Of a stretch of 54,072 nt of DNA, positions 53,957 through 54,072 are shown one piece after another (the stretch's first letter is position 1; the number at the start of each line of letters is the position of its first letter). The stretch is from UBA3210 sp002363635 (GTDB taxonomy: Bacteria > Bacillota_I > Bacilli_A > RFN20 > CAG-449), in contig CAMPBT010000009.1 of assembly GCA_946641515.1 (NCBI GenBank), positions 1 to 54,072 on the forward strand. Reading direction: 5' to 3'. The notes beneath the pieces are model-generated. The model did not search any database and had not been told where the DNA came from. It saw nothing but the letters and a program-made list of their open reading frames with translations. The position numbers and the translations under genes were made by a program.

Positions 53957-54072
53957 ATGATAAATGAGGTTATTAAGGAATTAGATAAGTTAGGATTAAA
54001 AGGAACACATAAGAAAGTAGAAAAAAACGGTGTTATAAAAGACGGTATTGTAATTGATTTAGGATTAAATAT
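53957..54072 (+). CDS. Start of a gene running off the right edge (possibly DUF5688-like)
   Basis: Starts MINEVIKELDKLGLKG with AGAAAGGAG upstream and continues VEKNGVIKDGIVIDLGLN. This resembles the DUF5688 segment VVKNNDLILDGLVIYD of the gene at 50817, so it may be a paralogue. Only 38 codons are visible. Confidence 0.5.
   Translation, partial: MINEVIKELDKLGLKGTHKKVEKNGVIKDGIVIDLGLN

Noticed and set aside
1..54072. CRISPR array or stop-codon recoding
   Set aside because: No regularly spaced repeat-spacer pattern; TAA, TAG and TGA are all used as plausible stops.

Overview
The window is a contiguous piece of a tailed double-stranded DNA bacteriophage (siphovirus-like, HK97-type head and a long flexible tail) of a low-GC Gram-positive host. 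Firmicutes, probably a gut Clostridia/Lachnospiraceae member, is inferred from the low GC, strong Shine-Dalgarno sequences (AAAGGAG, GGAGG), a Hol44-type holin, GH25/LysM lysin, DUF1617 and BppU-like tail modules, DUF5688 and LPD28-like proteins. No integrase, capsid-independent replicon, rRNA or CRISPR array was seen. Neither edge is a genome end: CDSs run off both sides.

Layout. (1) 1-44,930 is one long, almost gap-free block on the minus strand. Read in transcription order (right to left) it holds a cysteine desulfurase, a P-loop helicase-like ATPase, a two-barrel RNA polymerase of YonO/QDE-1 type, an HU-like protein, a ClpP-like protease, a zinc-finger small-terminase candidate, large terminase, portal, a prohead protease/scaffold candidate, head decoration, major capsid, connector/neck proteins, major tail protein, tail chaperone candidates with an embedded RuvC-like nuclease, a giant tape measure, a papain-like peptidase, a GH25-LysM endolysin, a holin, Dit, Tal, baseplate and three tail fibres, two of them kelch beta-propellers. 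(2) 44,931-45,760 is a repeat-rich divergent control region with three phased ATTTGCRAAT boxes, paired GACTGTCAAGGTC boxes and two perfect 53-bp direct repeats. (3) 45,761-54,072 is a plus-strand block of small early/accessory genes: a large Cys/acidic-repeat protein, an M20-like metallopeptidase, DUF5688, LPD28-like, YdbC/PC4-like and a candidate AcrVA2-like protein.

The strongest unusual signals are two self-splicing introns that split late genes. The endolysin is split by an 869-bp IStron: a group I intron followed by a TnpB remnant of about 73 residues and an IS605-type right-end hairpin. Splicing restores GH25-SH3-LysM in frame, and the intron's P1 helix with the U.G splice-site pair is visible. 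The tape measure gene is split by a 473-bp ORF-less group I intron; exact removal restores the conserved tape-measure block and gives a 2,947-residue protein, but the predicted 5' splice site has C-G instead of the usual U.G. Other notable items are the phage-encoded single-chain RNA polymerase (DMDSD motif), the phage cysteine desulfurase, and the structured control region.

All functional names come from motif recognition by eye; no database search was run. Several starts were moved from the longest reading frame to the start with the best Shine-Dalgarno spacing, as noted per gene.
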